Assembly (NCBI GenBank): GCA_002429455.1
Contig: DIZU01000012.1
Coordinates: 2,371-15,218, forward strand
Length of the DNA stretch: 12,848 nt
Direction: 5' to 3'
DNA from: Methylotenera sp. UBA6020
GTDB lineage: Bacteria > Pseudomonadota > Gammaproteobacteria > Burkholderiales > Methylophilaceae
Shown here: piece after piece, positions 1 through 7,211 of the stretch
How positions within the stretch are numbered: position 1 is the first letter of the stretch
Layout: each line of letters starts with the position of its first letter
The notes under the pieces: generated by a model
Seen by the model: only the letters and a program-made list of their open reading frames with translations
What the model was told of the DNA's origin: nothing
Databases searched by the model: none
Position numbers and translations under genes: made by a program

Positions 1-347
1 TCCGTAAGGCAGTGCATAGGCTAGTTCAAGTTCTTCTAGATCGTAAACCGTCATGCCTGCACGAATAGTCGTAGCAAATATGTCGATACGTTTATCCACA
101 CTATCTGTGCACCCAGAATCTCCCCGTCGTCTGGTGCGAACCAGAGCTTGATATGCGTGGAGGTTATCCCCGGAGAATAGCTTGCATGTCCCGATGGGTG
201 AATATATATCTTGTGGTAAGGCATATTCCTGAGTTTAAGGGTCGTTTCTGAGGCGCCTGTACCGCCACCGGTCATCTCAAAGACTTTAACTATCGCAGTG
301 CCTTGAGTAGAAGTATAACTAGGAGCTTTACTTCTATTGAGCTGCTA
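1..347 (-). pseudogene. Decayed FAD-dependent pyridine nucleotide-disulfide oxidoreductase (CoA-disulfide reductase/NADH oxidase-like), C-terminal part
   Basis: The minus strand encodes a recognisable C-terminal piece of the CoA-disulfide reductase/NADH oxidase family. From about 320 downward it reads APSYTSTQGTAIVKVFEM, then GGTGASETTLK, then HPSGHASYSPG and ILGAQIV, all typical of the segment joining the NAD/FAD domains to the dimerisation domain. At about position 100 the frame breaks. Codons matching the usual GxxG linker are missing, and the next frame continues VDKRIDIFATTIRAGMTVYD and LEELELAYALPYG to the window edge. Upstream there is an in-frame TAG at 345-347, and nothing family-like is readable beyond it, so the FAD- and NAD-binding N-terminal part is absent here. 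The 3' end lies outside the window. At least two lesions plus the 5' loss make an active product very unlikely. An ORF starting at 275 is only the intact middle of this remnant. Family assignment is from memory of its motifs. Confidence 0.8.
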
Positions 348-549
348 GGCTCTGGTGTAGGTGGTTTTAATCAAAAACAAAAGTTATATCTAGCGATCCA
401 TCGTGATAAAATCACCCAGGGCTAACGGTTAGCTGATCTAACGTTTGCTAACCCAAATTTCCACTAAGACCTAGGTGGCCCACAGTACTATTAATCCGCA
501 AATCAATTGTTAATCCAAACAAAATGAGTTCATTTTACAAAAGGCAGTT
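348..549 (+). promoter_or_regulatory. AT-rich leader upstream of the aryl polyene operon
   Basis: This gap must hold the signals for the first gene, because the only upstream gene is a decayed one on the opposite strand. I see a near-palindrome GCTAAC-G-GTTAGC at 421-433, a partly overlapping GTTAG/CTAAC pair at 428-442, and another GCTAAC copy near 448. Two direct copies of TTAATCC start at 491 and 510, 19 nt apart. A possible -35 TTGTTA (507-512) lacks a good -10 partner, so I cannot place a promoter. Translation of the first gene probably uses AAGG at 541-544, five bases before its ATG. Calling the repeats an operator is inference. Confidence 0.35.
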
Positions 550-819
550 ATGGTAGAAAATAATCCAACTTTGCAACTCGAAATTGCCGAACTGATGGTG
601 CAGGCATTAAATCTTGACACCGCTGCAACTGAAATTGATCCTGAAGCTCCGCTCTATGGTGACGGGCTTGGCCTTGATTCGATTGATATTCTTGAGGTTG
701 CCTTGGTTGTTTCCAAGCGTTATGGTTTGCAGCTTAAAGCTGATAGTGAAGATAATCACCGCATTTTTAGCTCGTTACGCAACCTGGCAGACTATGTTGC
801 CGCACACAAAACTAACTGA
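550..819 (+). CDS. apeF: Acyl carrier protein of the aryl polyene pathway (ApeF-like)
   Basis: This 89-residue protein is a type II acyl carrier protein. It should carry the starter and growing polyene chain as thioesters on a phosphopantetheine arm in the cytoplasm. The attachment motif is GLGLDSIDILE, with Ser44 as the modified residue; the doubled GLGLDSID form is typical of APE carrier proteins. Helices before and after (residues about 8-22 and 46-58) and a C-terminal helix near 75-86 fit the four-helix ACP fold, and the length is normal. It is the first gene of the set, 14 nt before a COG4648-type membrane protein, which is the usual position of ApeF. The start ATG has a modest AAGG ribosome site. 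Known APE clusters carry two ACPs (ApeE and ApeF); only one is visible here, so the E/F name rests on gene order. A holo-ACP synthase is not in the window. Confidence 0.9.
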   Translation: MVENNPTLQLEIAELMVQALNLDTAATEIDPEAPLYGDGLGLDSIDILEVALVVSKRYGLQLKADSEDNHRIFSSLRNLADYVAAHKTN

Positions 820-833
820 TGCATAGCTAACGC

Positions 834-1481
834 ATGCCTGAAGCCATGAAGATTGTACGCGGGTTAGGCATCACAATAACGATTGTGACTTATGCAGTGC
901 TGGTACACCACGTCAATACGTCCGGCCAAGCCAGCATACTTGGTGCAATATTAGCCCTGGCACCTATATTCCTGCTGGCGATTACTTTTGCCTGGAAGGC
1001 TGCTTCACGCCTTATCGGCATTAGCTTATTACTGATTTTCTGTATTGTTTCCTGGCTAGTGTGGCCCTTCATCAGGCAGCACACAGGACTTATATTCTGG
1101 ATGCAGGATATAAGCCTGATGTTGGTTCTATTAATGACTTTTGGCCGGACTTTACAGCATGGTCGCAAGCCCTTGTGCGTGCATTTTGCCGAGATCATCA
1201 ATGGCGGAGCGCTATCGCCGGAGCATGAACGTTATGCACATAAAGTGACGGTGGCTTGGGTGGCATTTTTTGCCATGATCATTATCACTTCCACTTTGCT
1301 GTTCTTTTTGGCACCTCTGGCAACTTGGTCGATTTTCGTGAACTTTCTCACGCTGCCTCTGGTGGCGCTGATGTTCATAGTCGAGTTCATGGTGCGCCGT
1401 CGTGTGTTAACTGATTTACCCGCAGGACGCATGCTTGATGCAGTGCGCGCATACTTGAATCACTCGGCACGCGTACATTAA
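834..1481 (+). CDS. apeG: COG4648-type integral membrane protein of APE clusters
   Basis: This 215-residue protein is mostly hydrophobic, with likely membrane spans near residues 8-27, 35-53, 60-80, 86-103, 138-160 and 165-186. The C-terminal part carries a signature I recognise from the COG4648 membrane proteins that recur in APE clusters: AWVAFFAMIIITSTLLFFLA followed by PLATWSIFVNFLTLPLVALM and a basic VRRRVL tail. Its biochemical role is unknown. Placement between an ACP and the starter ligase suggests a part in chain handover or membrane anchoring of the complex, which is inference. The gene lies 14 nt after the ACP stop. ATG 834 is taken as the start; ATG 846 (MKIVRG) is equally possible and would drop four residues. 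Neither has a strong Shine-Dalgarno sequence. The symbol follows gene order in described clusters. Confidence 0.85.
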   Translation: MPEAMKIVRGLGITITIVTYAVLVHHVNTSGQASILGAILALAPIFLLAITFAWKAASRLIGISLLLIFCIVSWLVWPFIRQHTGLIFWMQDISLMLVLLMTFGRTLQHGRKPLCVHFAEIINGGALSPEHERYAHKVTVAWVAFFAMIIITSTLLFFLAPLATWSIFVNFLTLPLVALMFIVEFMVRRRVLTDLPAGRMLDAVRAYLNHSARVH

Positions 1482-1525
1482 CCCGCCAGTTTTCATTAAA
1501 CCTTAAGTTTTAGCTTTGCACTCTT

Positions 1526-2899
1526 ATGCCAACGTTGCCATTACTCACCCACACTTCTCTCAATAACATAGTCGCATGGCACAAAGGCAAAGCTATTGCT
1601 GTCGATAAATTTCTGGCCGATGCAGAGCATCTGGCTGCCTTACTGCCGCCCGGTAAACATGTGCTGAATATCTGTCGCGATCGTTATCACTTTACCGTTG
1701 GCTTGGCTGCCGCCATTATCAGTAACAAGGTTAGCCTGTTGCCGCCCACGCATACGCCGGAAATGGTACAACAGCTACAGGCTTTTTCTGCCGATGTGTT
1801 TTGCCTGTATGACAATGACGATTGTGTCATTGCGCTACCGCGACTGCGCTTCCCAGTGCTGCCTGAGCAACATGCCTCGACCGTGGCAATGCCGCAGATT
1901 GACGCACAGCAGCTAGTGGCAATTGTCTTTACCTCAGGTTCAACCGGTGCGCCGATTCCGCACTCAAAAAGTTGGGGTTCGCTGGTGCACAATGTGCAGG
2001 CTCAGGCAGCGCGACTTGGGTTGTCGGCCAGTACAAATTATAGCATCGTAGGTACAGTACCGCCGCAGCATATGTATGGGTTAGAATCCACCATATTGTT
2101 GCCGTTGCAAAGCGGCAATGCCTTATGTAGCGCACAACCGTTTTACCCGGCAGATATTTGCAGTGCTCTGCAAACGATGCCTTCTCCACGCATTCTGGTT
2201 TCTACCCCATTACACTTGCGATTGTTGTTAGAGGCGGAGCTCAATGTGCCAGACCTGGCCTTGGTGCTGTCAGCAACCGCGCCCTTATCTACACCCTTGG
2301 CACATAAGGTTGAAGCAAGTCTCAATGCACCGTTACTGGAAATATACGGTAGTACGGAAACCGGGCAGATTGCTACGCGCCGTACCACGCATGGTGCGCG
2401 ATGGCTGCTGTTTCCTGAGGTGCAATTGACCCAGCGTGAAGGATATACCTGGGCTGAAGGAGGGCATGTGGAAACGCCGATACGTCTCAATGACATCATA
2501 GAACAAGCTGATCCGGCCCATTTTCTGTTACATGGACGCACGCAGGATCTGATTAATATCGCCGGCAAGCGTAGCTCATTGACTAACCTTAATCACCATT
2601 TAAACACTATTGAAGGGGTCATTGACGGCGCCTTTTTCATGCCGGATGAGCTTTCAGACGATCACGTTACCCGTCTAAGCGCATGTGTGGTCGCGCCTAG
2701 CCTGACCGCTGCGACTTTACTAGCTGCGTTGCGCTTACGCATAGACCCGGTTTTTTTGCCAAGGCCATTGTTGTTTGTAGACTCACTACCACGTAACAGC
2801 ACGGGTAAGTTGCCGCGTGAAGCACTGCAAAAGCTCATTGCCGGCCATATGAATCAAGACTTAAGCAGCGCTAAGCTAGAACTGAAAAATACCGTATGA
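1526..2899 (+). CDS. apeH: AMP-dependent acyl/aryl ligase (ApeH-like starter activation)
   Basis: This 457-residue protein belongs to the adenylate-forming (ANL) family. It should activate the aromatic starter acid (in known systems a hydroxybenzoate- or cinnamate-type acid) with ATP and load it onto an ACP. Visible core motifs are the phosphate loop FTSGSTGAPIPH (residues 135-146), the A5 motif YGSTETGQ (274-281), the A8 hinge HGRTQDLINIAGKR (336-349) and the A10 catalytic-lysine motif LPRNSTGKLPRE with Lys428. At 457 residues it is shorter than acyl-CoA synthetases of about 550, which fits the compact APE ligases. In the phosphate loop the usual Pro-Lys is replaced by Pro-Ile-Pro-His. It starts 44 nt after the membrane protein gene without a clear Shine-Dalgarno, and its stop overlaps the next start (ATGA at 2896-2899). 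The exact substrate cannot be read from the sequence. Confidence 0.92.
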   Translation: MPTLPLLTHTSLNNIVAWHKGKAIAVDKFLADAEHLAALLPPGKHVLNICRDRYHFTVGLAAAIISNKVSLLPPTHTPEMVQQLQAFSADVFCLYDNDDCVIALPRLRFPVLPEQHASTVAMPQIDAQQLVAIVFTSGSTGAPIPHSKSWGSLVHNVQAQAARLGLSASTNYSIVGTVPPQHMYGLESTILLPLQSGNALCSAQPFYPADICSALQTMPSPRILVSTPLHLRLLLEAELNVPDLALVLSATAPLSTPLAHKVEASLNAPLLEIYGSTETGQIATRRTTHGARWLLFPEVQLTQREGYTWAEGGHVETPIRLNDIIEQADPAHFLLHGRTQDLINIAGKRSSLTNLNHHLNTIEGVIDGAFFMPDELSDDHVTRLSACVVAPSLTAATLLAALRLRIDPVFLPRPLLFVDSLPRNSTGKLPREALQKLIAGHMNQDLSSAKLELKNTV

Positions 2900-3204
2900 A
2901 AAAGCAGACCCCGTTAACAATCCCTGCAGACCATCCGGCATTCGCTGGACATTTTCCGGGTACTCCCATCGTGCCTGGGGTCGTGCTGCTGGATGAGGCC
3001 ATGCAGGCCATAGTCGCCGATAGCGGATTAGCTGAGACTGCATGGCAAATCAGTTCAGTCAAATTCCTAAGTCCGCTAAAACCCGGTGAAGCTGTCATTA
3101 TTGCGCATGAGCAGCTGGTGAATGGCACAATCAAGTTTGAAGTGCTGGAGGGCAGCCGCCAAATTGTGATAGGCAGCCTTGCTCCAAGCAACAGGATTTC
3201 ATGA
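2896..3204 (+). CDS. apeI: Small hot-dog 3-hydroxyacyl-ACP dehydratase (ApeI-like)
   Basis: This 102-residue protein has the single hot-dog fold signature of FabZ/FabA-type dehydratases: AFAGHFPGTPIVPGVVLLDE, with His19 and Glu34 in the positions of the FabZ catalytic pair. It would remove water from 3-hydroxyacyl-ACP to give the trans double bonds of the polyene. It is shorter than FabZ (about 150 residues), as is usual for ApeI, which in described systems works together with the second dehydratase ApeP (here 10811-11287). The gene overlaps both neighbours by four bases (ATGA at 2896-2899 and 3201-3204), so it is translationally coupled to the ligase and the acyltransferase. Confidence in the family is high; the heteromeric partnership is taken from known systems. 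Confidence 0.9.
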   Translation: MKKQTPLTIPADHPAFAGHFPGTPIVPGVVLLDEAMQAIVADSGLAETAWQISSVKFLSPLKPGEAVIIAHEQLVNGTIKFEVLEGSRQIVIGSLAPSNRIS

Positions 3205-4151
3205 CACAGACTATCGAAAGCGCGTATAAAAAATCCGCTCCCTGGCTCAAGAGGCAGGAACGCAGCAATATGCCGATGTTACGCATGATGAGCTGGGTAT
3301 CATTACGGTTGGGCCGCAGGGTTGCGCGGTTAGTGTTGCACTTGATCGCGCTCTACTTTGTATTGTTTGCCTCTGATAGTCGCCGCGCCTCGCTCAGTTA
3401 CCTGCCGCGTGTCCTCGGGCGGCCTGCCACATGGCTGGATCTGTATCGGCATTTTTTCTGTTTCGCTGCCACCATACATGACCGTATCTATCTGATCAAC
3501 CGCCGTTACGATTTGTTTGATATCGACATACAAGGTGAAGAGAATGTACGTCCCCTGATAGACGCGGGTCAAGGCGTGTTTCTGATGGGCGCGCATCTTG
3601 GCAGCTTCGAGGTCATGCGTGCGATAGGGCGGCAGGTTCCGGGTCTGCGTGTCGCCATGGTGATGCACGGAGATAATGCGCAAAAGATCAATACCATGCT
3701 GGCTGCAATCAACCCGGAAGCCTCCATGGACGTTATCCCATTGGGGCAGATTGATTCCATGCTGCAAGTGCAGGAGCGGCTGGATGATGGCATGTTGGTT
3801 GGTATGCTGTCAGACCGCACGCTGGGCAATGAGCCTATGGCGCAGGTCAACCTGCTGGGCGCGACAGCTGCGTTGCCGACCGGGCCATTTCGAATGGCCG
3901 CATTATTGCGGCGGCCGGTGGTGTTCATGGTCGGGCTGTATATGGGAGAGAACCGTTATCAGGTACATTTTGAGACACTGGCTGATTTTACTGACATCCC
4001 CAGAGGCCAGCGCGCGCAGGCCGTGGAAACGGCTGTTGAGCGTTATACTGAACTACTGAACCGCTACACACGCCTGGCGCCCTATAACTGGTTTAATTTT
4101 TTCGATTACTGGCAAGACGTGCCTGCTTCCTTGAATGATGCAAATGAATAA
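3201..4151 (+). CDS. LpxL/HtrB-family lipid acyltransferase
   Basis: This 316-residue protein belongs to the lysophospholipid/lipid A acyltransferase group (LpxL/HtrB family). The key motif is MGAHLGSFE with the HX4E pair His132 and Glu137. Other family marks are LSDRTLG near residue 205, LLGATAALPTGP near 219-230 and the C-terminal YNWFNFFDYW. A hydrophobic stretch at about residues 42-57 probably tethers it to the inner face of the cytoplasmic membrane. Such enzymes transfer an acyl chain from acyl-ACP to a lipid acceptor. In APE clusters acyltransferases are thought to attach the polyene or a fatty acid to the lipid anchor. In E. coli-type clusters one such domain is fused to or paired with a glycosyltransferase; here it stands alone with no glycosyltransferase in the window. 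It overlaps the dehydratase gene by four bases. Confidence 0.9.
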   Translation: MTQTIESAYKKSAPWLKRQERSNMPMLRMMSWVSLRLGRRVARLVLHLIALYFVLFASDSRRASLSYLPRVLGRPATWLDLYRHFFCFAATIHDRIYLINRRYDLFDIDIQGEENVRPLIDAGQGVFLMGAHLGSFEVMRAIGRQVPGLRVAMVMHGDNAQKINTMLAAINPEASMDVIPLGQIDSMLQVQERLDDGMLVGMLSDRTLGNEPMAQVNLLGATAALPTGPFRMAALLRRPVVFMVGLYMGENRYQVHFETLADFTDIPRGQRAQAVETAVERYTELLNRYTRLAPYNWFNFFDYWQDVPASLNDANE

Positions 4152-4157
4152 GTCTAT

Positions 4158-4772
4158 ATGAATACAACTAAAGCCATCCATACCAAATTTTTAAGCTTGT
4201 CGATACTCAGCCTGCTTTTGCTCAGCATGCTGCTGGCATCAACAATCGGCCATGCTGAAACCAACTGGGACATAGATCAACTGATGCAGTCACTGGCGGC
4301 TATACGCTCCGGCCATGCCAGCTTTATTGAGAAAAAATCCATCGCCATCCTTGATAAGCCGGTGGAGTCGTCCGGTGAACTGTTTTACAGTGCACCAGAC
4401 CGACTGGAAAAGCGTACCTTGAAGCCTAGGATAGAGAGCATGCTACTGGATAAAGGCACCTTAATCGTAGAACAGCGCGGCAAGAAACATGTGCTGTCCT
4501 TGCAAAACTATCCTGAGGTTGCCGCTTTCATAGATAGCATACGCGGTACATTGGCTGGCGACCGCAAGGCGCTGGAACGGACGTATACATTGAGCATTGA
4601 GGGTAGCGAGCAAAATTGGAGTCTCGCTTTGTTGCCTATCGAAGATAAAATGAAAAAAATCGTGGCCAAGATCAGCATTGCCGGTTCAGGCAATGCGCTA
4701 CGTACCATAGAGATTAAACAGGCCGATGGTGACAGTTCATTCATAACCATTACACCTTTGCCTGCGCCATAA
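4158..4772 (+). CDS. apeL: LolA-like periplasmic lipid/lipoprotein carrier
   Basis: This 204-residue secreted protein resembles the LolA-like carriers found in APE clusters. An N-terminal signal peptide is clear: a basic start, a leucine-rich core at about residues 11-28 and a probable signal peptidase I site after GHA33. The mature part has the alternating strand pattern of LolA, with recognisable stretches SLAAIRSGHASFIEKKSI (about 45-62) and GELFYSAPDRLEKRTLKP (about 73-90). It would shuttle the hydrophobic APE lipid, or a lipoprotein, through the periplasm after export by the MMPL protein encoded next. The gene begins 6 nt after the acyltransferase stop and is followed by a 39-nt gap. The family is diverged from housekeeping LolA, so this rests on pattern, length and context. 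The symbol follows described gene order. Confidence 0.85.
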   Translation: MNTTKAIHTKFLSLSILSLLLLSMLLASTIGHAETNWDIDQLMQSLAAIRSGHASFIEKKSIAILDKPVESSGELFYSAPDRLEKRTLKPRIESMLLDKGTLIVEQRGKKHVLSLQNYPEVAAFIDSIRGTLAGDRKALERTYTLSIEGSEQNWSLALLPIEDKMKKIVAKISIAGSGNALRTIEIKQADGDSSFITITPLPAP

Positions 4773-4788
4773 CCTAGGGATATTGTTA

Positions 4789-4815
4789 ATGCTCCTGAAG
4801 CTGACCAACTCGTGA
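4789..4815 (+). other. Eight-codon mini-ORF overlapping the exporter start
   Basis: ATG at 4789 opens the reading frame MLLKLTNS, which ends with TGA at 4813-4815. That stop overlaps the GTG start of the exporter gene as GTGA. The purine-rich AGGGA at 4776-4780, eight bases upstream of this ATG, is a better ribosome site than anything directly before the GTG. Ribosomes could bind here and restart on the GTG, which would couple exporter output to this leader. Mini-ORFs of this size arise easily by chance, so a role is inference. Confidence 0.3.
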
Positions 4816-7211
4816 ACTTGTCCGCATTACAGCGCAGCCGCATGGCCATCACCATCTGGCTGGTGGTGATATTGGCCAGTTTGGCCATTATCAGCCGTAG
4901 CCACTTTACCGCGGACTTGTCGGCTTTCCTGCCACGCACGCCCACGGCTGAACAGCAATTGCTGATGGATCAACTCAAGGATGGACTGGCGTCACGCTTG
5001 ATACTGGTCGGCATAGAGGGTGCGGACCCAACCAGCCGCGCTAAAATTTCCAAGAAAATTGCCCAGACACTGCGCGCTAACCCTGCATTTGTCAGCGTTA
5101 ATAATGGTGAGCCGATTACCACCGAACGTGATCAAAACTACCTGTTTAATAACCGTTATCTACTAAGCCCAGCCGTTACACCAGAGCATTTCAGTGAGAG
5201 TGGCTTGCATACGGCCATTGGTGATAGCATAGACCAGTTGGCTTCACCCGCCGGCTTGCTGTTCAAGTCGCTGCTACCGCACGATGCAACAGGTGAGATG
5301 TTGCAATTGCTCGATCAAATGAATAGCGGCAGCCGTCCGCAACTGGTGGATGGCGCATGGGCATCGCATGACGGCGATACCGCGCTGTTGCTGGTACAGA
5401 CGCGTGCGCTGGGTTCGGATACTGATGCACAAAAGCAGGCCATGCAGAGCATTGAAGGCGCTTTTACTAAGGCATTTGCAAAATCCCAACATGGCTTAAC
5501 CAATGCTGCTAAGCTGCGGATGACCGGTCCTGGTGTGTTTTCGGTAGTGTCGCGCGACACTATTAAAGCCCAAGTGCGCCTGATTTTTATCGTCAGTGCG
5601 GTGTTAATCGCGATATTGCTGCTGTTAGTTTACCGCTCGTTTACGGCTTTGCTGTTAGGGTTTTTACCGGTTGCCACTGGTATATTGGCCGGCATTGCCT
5701 CTGTCAGCGTCGGATTTGGCGTGGTACATGGCATTACCCTCGGCTTTGGTACGGCGCTGATAGGGGAGGCGGTGGATTATTCCATTTACCTGTTCATGCA
5801 GTCGGATCATGCATCTGACGGTGATAACGAACGCCATCGTAAGACATGGATAATACGTGTGTGGCCGACCATCCGGCTAGGCGTGCTGACTTCCGTATTC
5901 GGGTTTGCTGCCTTACTGCTATCGGGTTTTCCTGGACTGGCGCAGCTTGGCCTCTACTCAATGGCTGGGCTCATCGCGGCGGCTGCCATGACGCGTTATG
6001 TACTGCCGCATCTGCTGCCCACCAATTTCCAGATACGTGACGTTACTGGCGCCGGCTTAACATTGTCGCGCTATGCAAAGCTGGCGACATGTTTACGCTG
6101 GCCAGCTATCGTACTACTAGTGGTATCGTGCGGGGTGGTTTACCAGCATCACGACCATTTATGGAATGCTGAACTCTCCGCACTGAGCCCGGTTTCTGCT
6201 AGTGATCAGGCGCTGGATACAAGACTGCGTGCCGGAATGGGTGCGCCTGATGTGCGTTACGTGATCGTCGTGTCGGGCGACAGCCAGGAAGCCGTACTTG
6301 TAGCCACGGAAAAAGTGTCGACCACGTTGCAACCATTGGTCGAAAAAGGTGTACTCACAGCTTTTGACAGCGCCAGCCATTACCTGCCAAGCCAAGCCAC
6401 TCAGCGAGCCCGACAAGCCAGCTTACCTGTTGCTGAAGAATTAAAGCTTAATCTGGAAAGTGCTATCAAGGATTTGCCGGTGCGCGCCCAGGTGTTCGCA
6501 CCATTCCTGACCGATGTAGCAGCGGCTCGTAATAAACCTCTGTTACAGCGTAGTGATCTGGAGCACACCTCGATGGCGATGGCCGTGGATGCCATGTTGT
6601 TACAGCAAGGCCAGCGCTGGAGTGCGCTTATGCCGCTGACGGCCCCAGAAAGAGGCAATATCGACGCAGCTCAGGTACGAGCCGCACTAAATCAGGCTCA
6701 TGTGCCAAACGCATTGTTTGTGGATATGAAAACCGAATCCAACCGTCTGTATTCCTCCTATATGCATGAGGCCATCATGTTGTCTATGGCTGGCTTGCTG
6801 GCAATCGTCATATTGCTGCTGTTCGTGTTGCGCTCGCCGACAAGGGTTCTGGCGGTCATCGCTCCGCTGGCAGCGGCAGTATTGACAGTAACGGCCGGAC
6901 TGGCTTTATTCGGGCAGCAGCTGATTATTTTGCATCTGATAGGTTTGCTGCTGATCGTGGCAATCGGTTCAAATTACGCGTTATTCTTCAACCCATCGCT
7001 TGATCATGGCGCACAGGCAATTTCGCCGCGTACCTACGCCTCACTGCTGTTTGCCAATGTGGCGACGGTATTGGGGTTCGGCCTACTGGCTTTTTCCAGC
7101 GTACCTGTATTACAGGCCATGGGGGTTACCGTGGCGCCGGGCGTCGTACTCGCGCTGATTTTTTCAGCGGTGTTTGCACGTAGCAGTCTGCCACGTGAGC
7201 GCAAAGTCTGA
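4812..7211 (+). CDS. apeM: MMPL/RND-type exporter of the aryl polyene lipid
   Basis: This 799-residue protein has the duplicated RND/MMPL architecture. There is one span near residues 12-28, a periplasmic domain (about 30-250), five spans (about 253-400), a seventh at 428-444, a second periplasmic domain (about 446-650) and five final spans (about 652-790). The first repeat carries GEAVDYSIYLF with Asp322 in the span that normally relays protons; the second repeat has GSNYALFF with Asn721 instead. It should use the proton gradient to lift the APE lipid from the inner membrane toward the LolA-like carrier encoded just upstream. The GTG at 4812 is the first usable start after the in-frame stop of the preceding gene; ATG 4842 (MAITIW) is an alternative. 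A mini-ORF stop overlaps the GTG. The last base of its TGA is the first base of the next ATG (TGATG). Confidence 0.9.
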   Translation: MNLSALQRSRMAITIWLVVILASLAIISRSHFTADLSAFLPRTPTAEQQLLMDQLKDGLASRLILVGIEGADPTSRAKISKKIAQTLRANPAFVSVNNGEPITTERDQNYLFNNRYLLSPAVTPEHFSESGLHTAIGDSIDQLASPAGLLFKSLLPHDATGEMLQLLDQMNSGSRPQLVDGAWASHDGDTALLLVQTRALGSDTDAQKQAMQSIEGAFTKAFAKSQHGLTNAAKLRMTGPGVFSVVSRDTIKAQVRLIFIVSAVLIAILLLLVYRSFTALLLGFLPVATGILAGIASVSVGFGVVHGITLGFGTALIGEAVDYSIYLFMQSDHASDGDNERHRKTWIIRVWPTIRLGVLTSVFGFAALLLSGFPGLAQLGLYSMAGLIAAAAMTRYVLPHLLPTNFQIRDVTGAGLTLSRYAKLATCLRWPAIVLLVVSCGVVYQHHDHLWNAELSALSPVSASDQALDTRLRAGMGAPDVRYVIVVSGDSQEAVLVATEKVSTTLQPLVEKGVLTAFDSASHYLPSQATQRARQASLPVAEELKLNLESAIKDLPVRAQVFAPFLTDVAAARNKPLLQRSDLEHTSMAMAVDAMLLQQGQRWSALMPLTAPERGNIDAAQVRAALNQAHVPNALFVDMKTESNRLYSSYMHEAIMLSMAGLLAIVILLLFVLRSPTRVLAVIAPLAAAVLTVTAGLALFGQQLIILHLIGLLLIVAIGSNYALFFNPSLDHGAQAISPRTYASLLFANVATVLGFGLLAFSSVPVLQAMGVTVAPGVVLALIFSAVFARSSLPRERKV

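Noticed and set aside
51..275. Apparent small gene on the minus strand
   Set aside because: It is the uninterrupted middle of the oxidoreductase pseudogene, ending at the frameshift, not an independent gene.
614..826. Plus-strand ORF in a second frame over the ACP gene
   Set aside because: Shadow of the ACP, which has the conserved DSID site in its own frame.
2143..2568. 141-codon minus-strand ORF opposite the ligase
   Set aside because: Cys/Arg-rich composition typical of an antisense shadow; the plus frame has intact ligase motifs.
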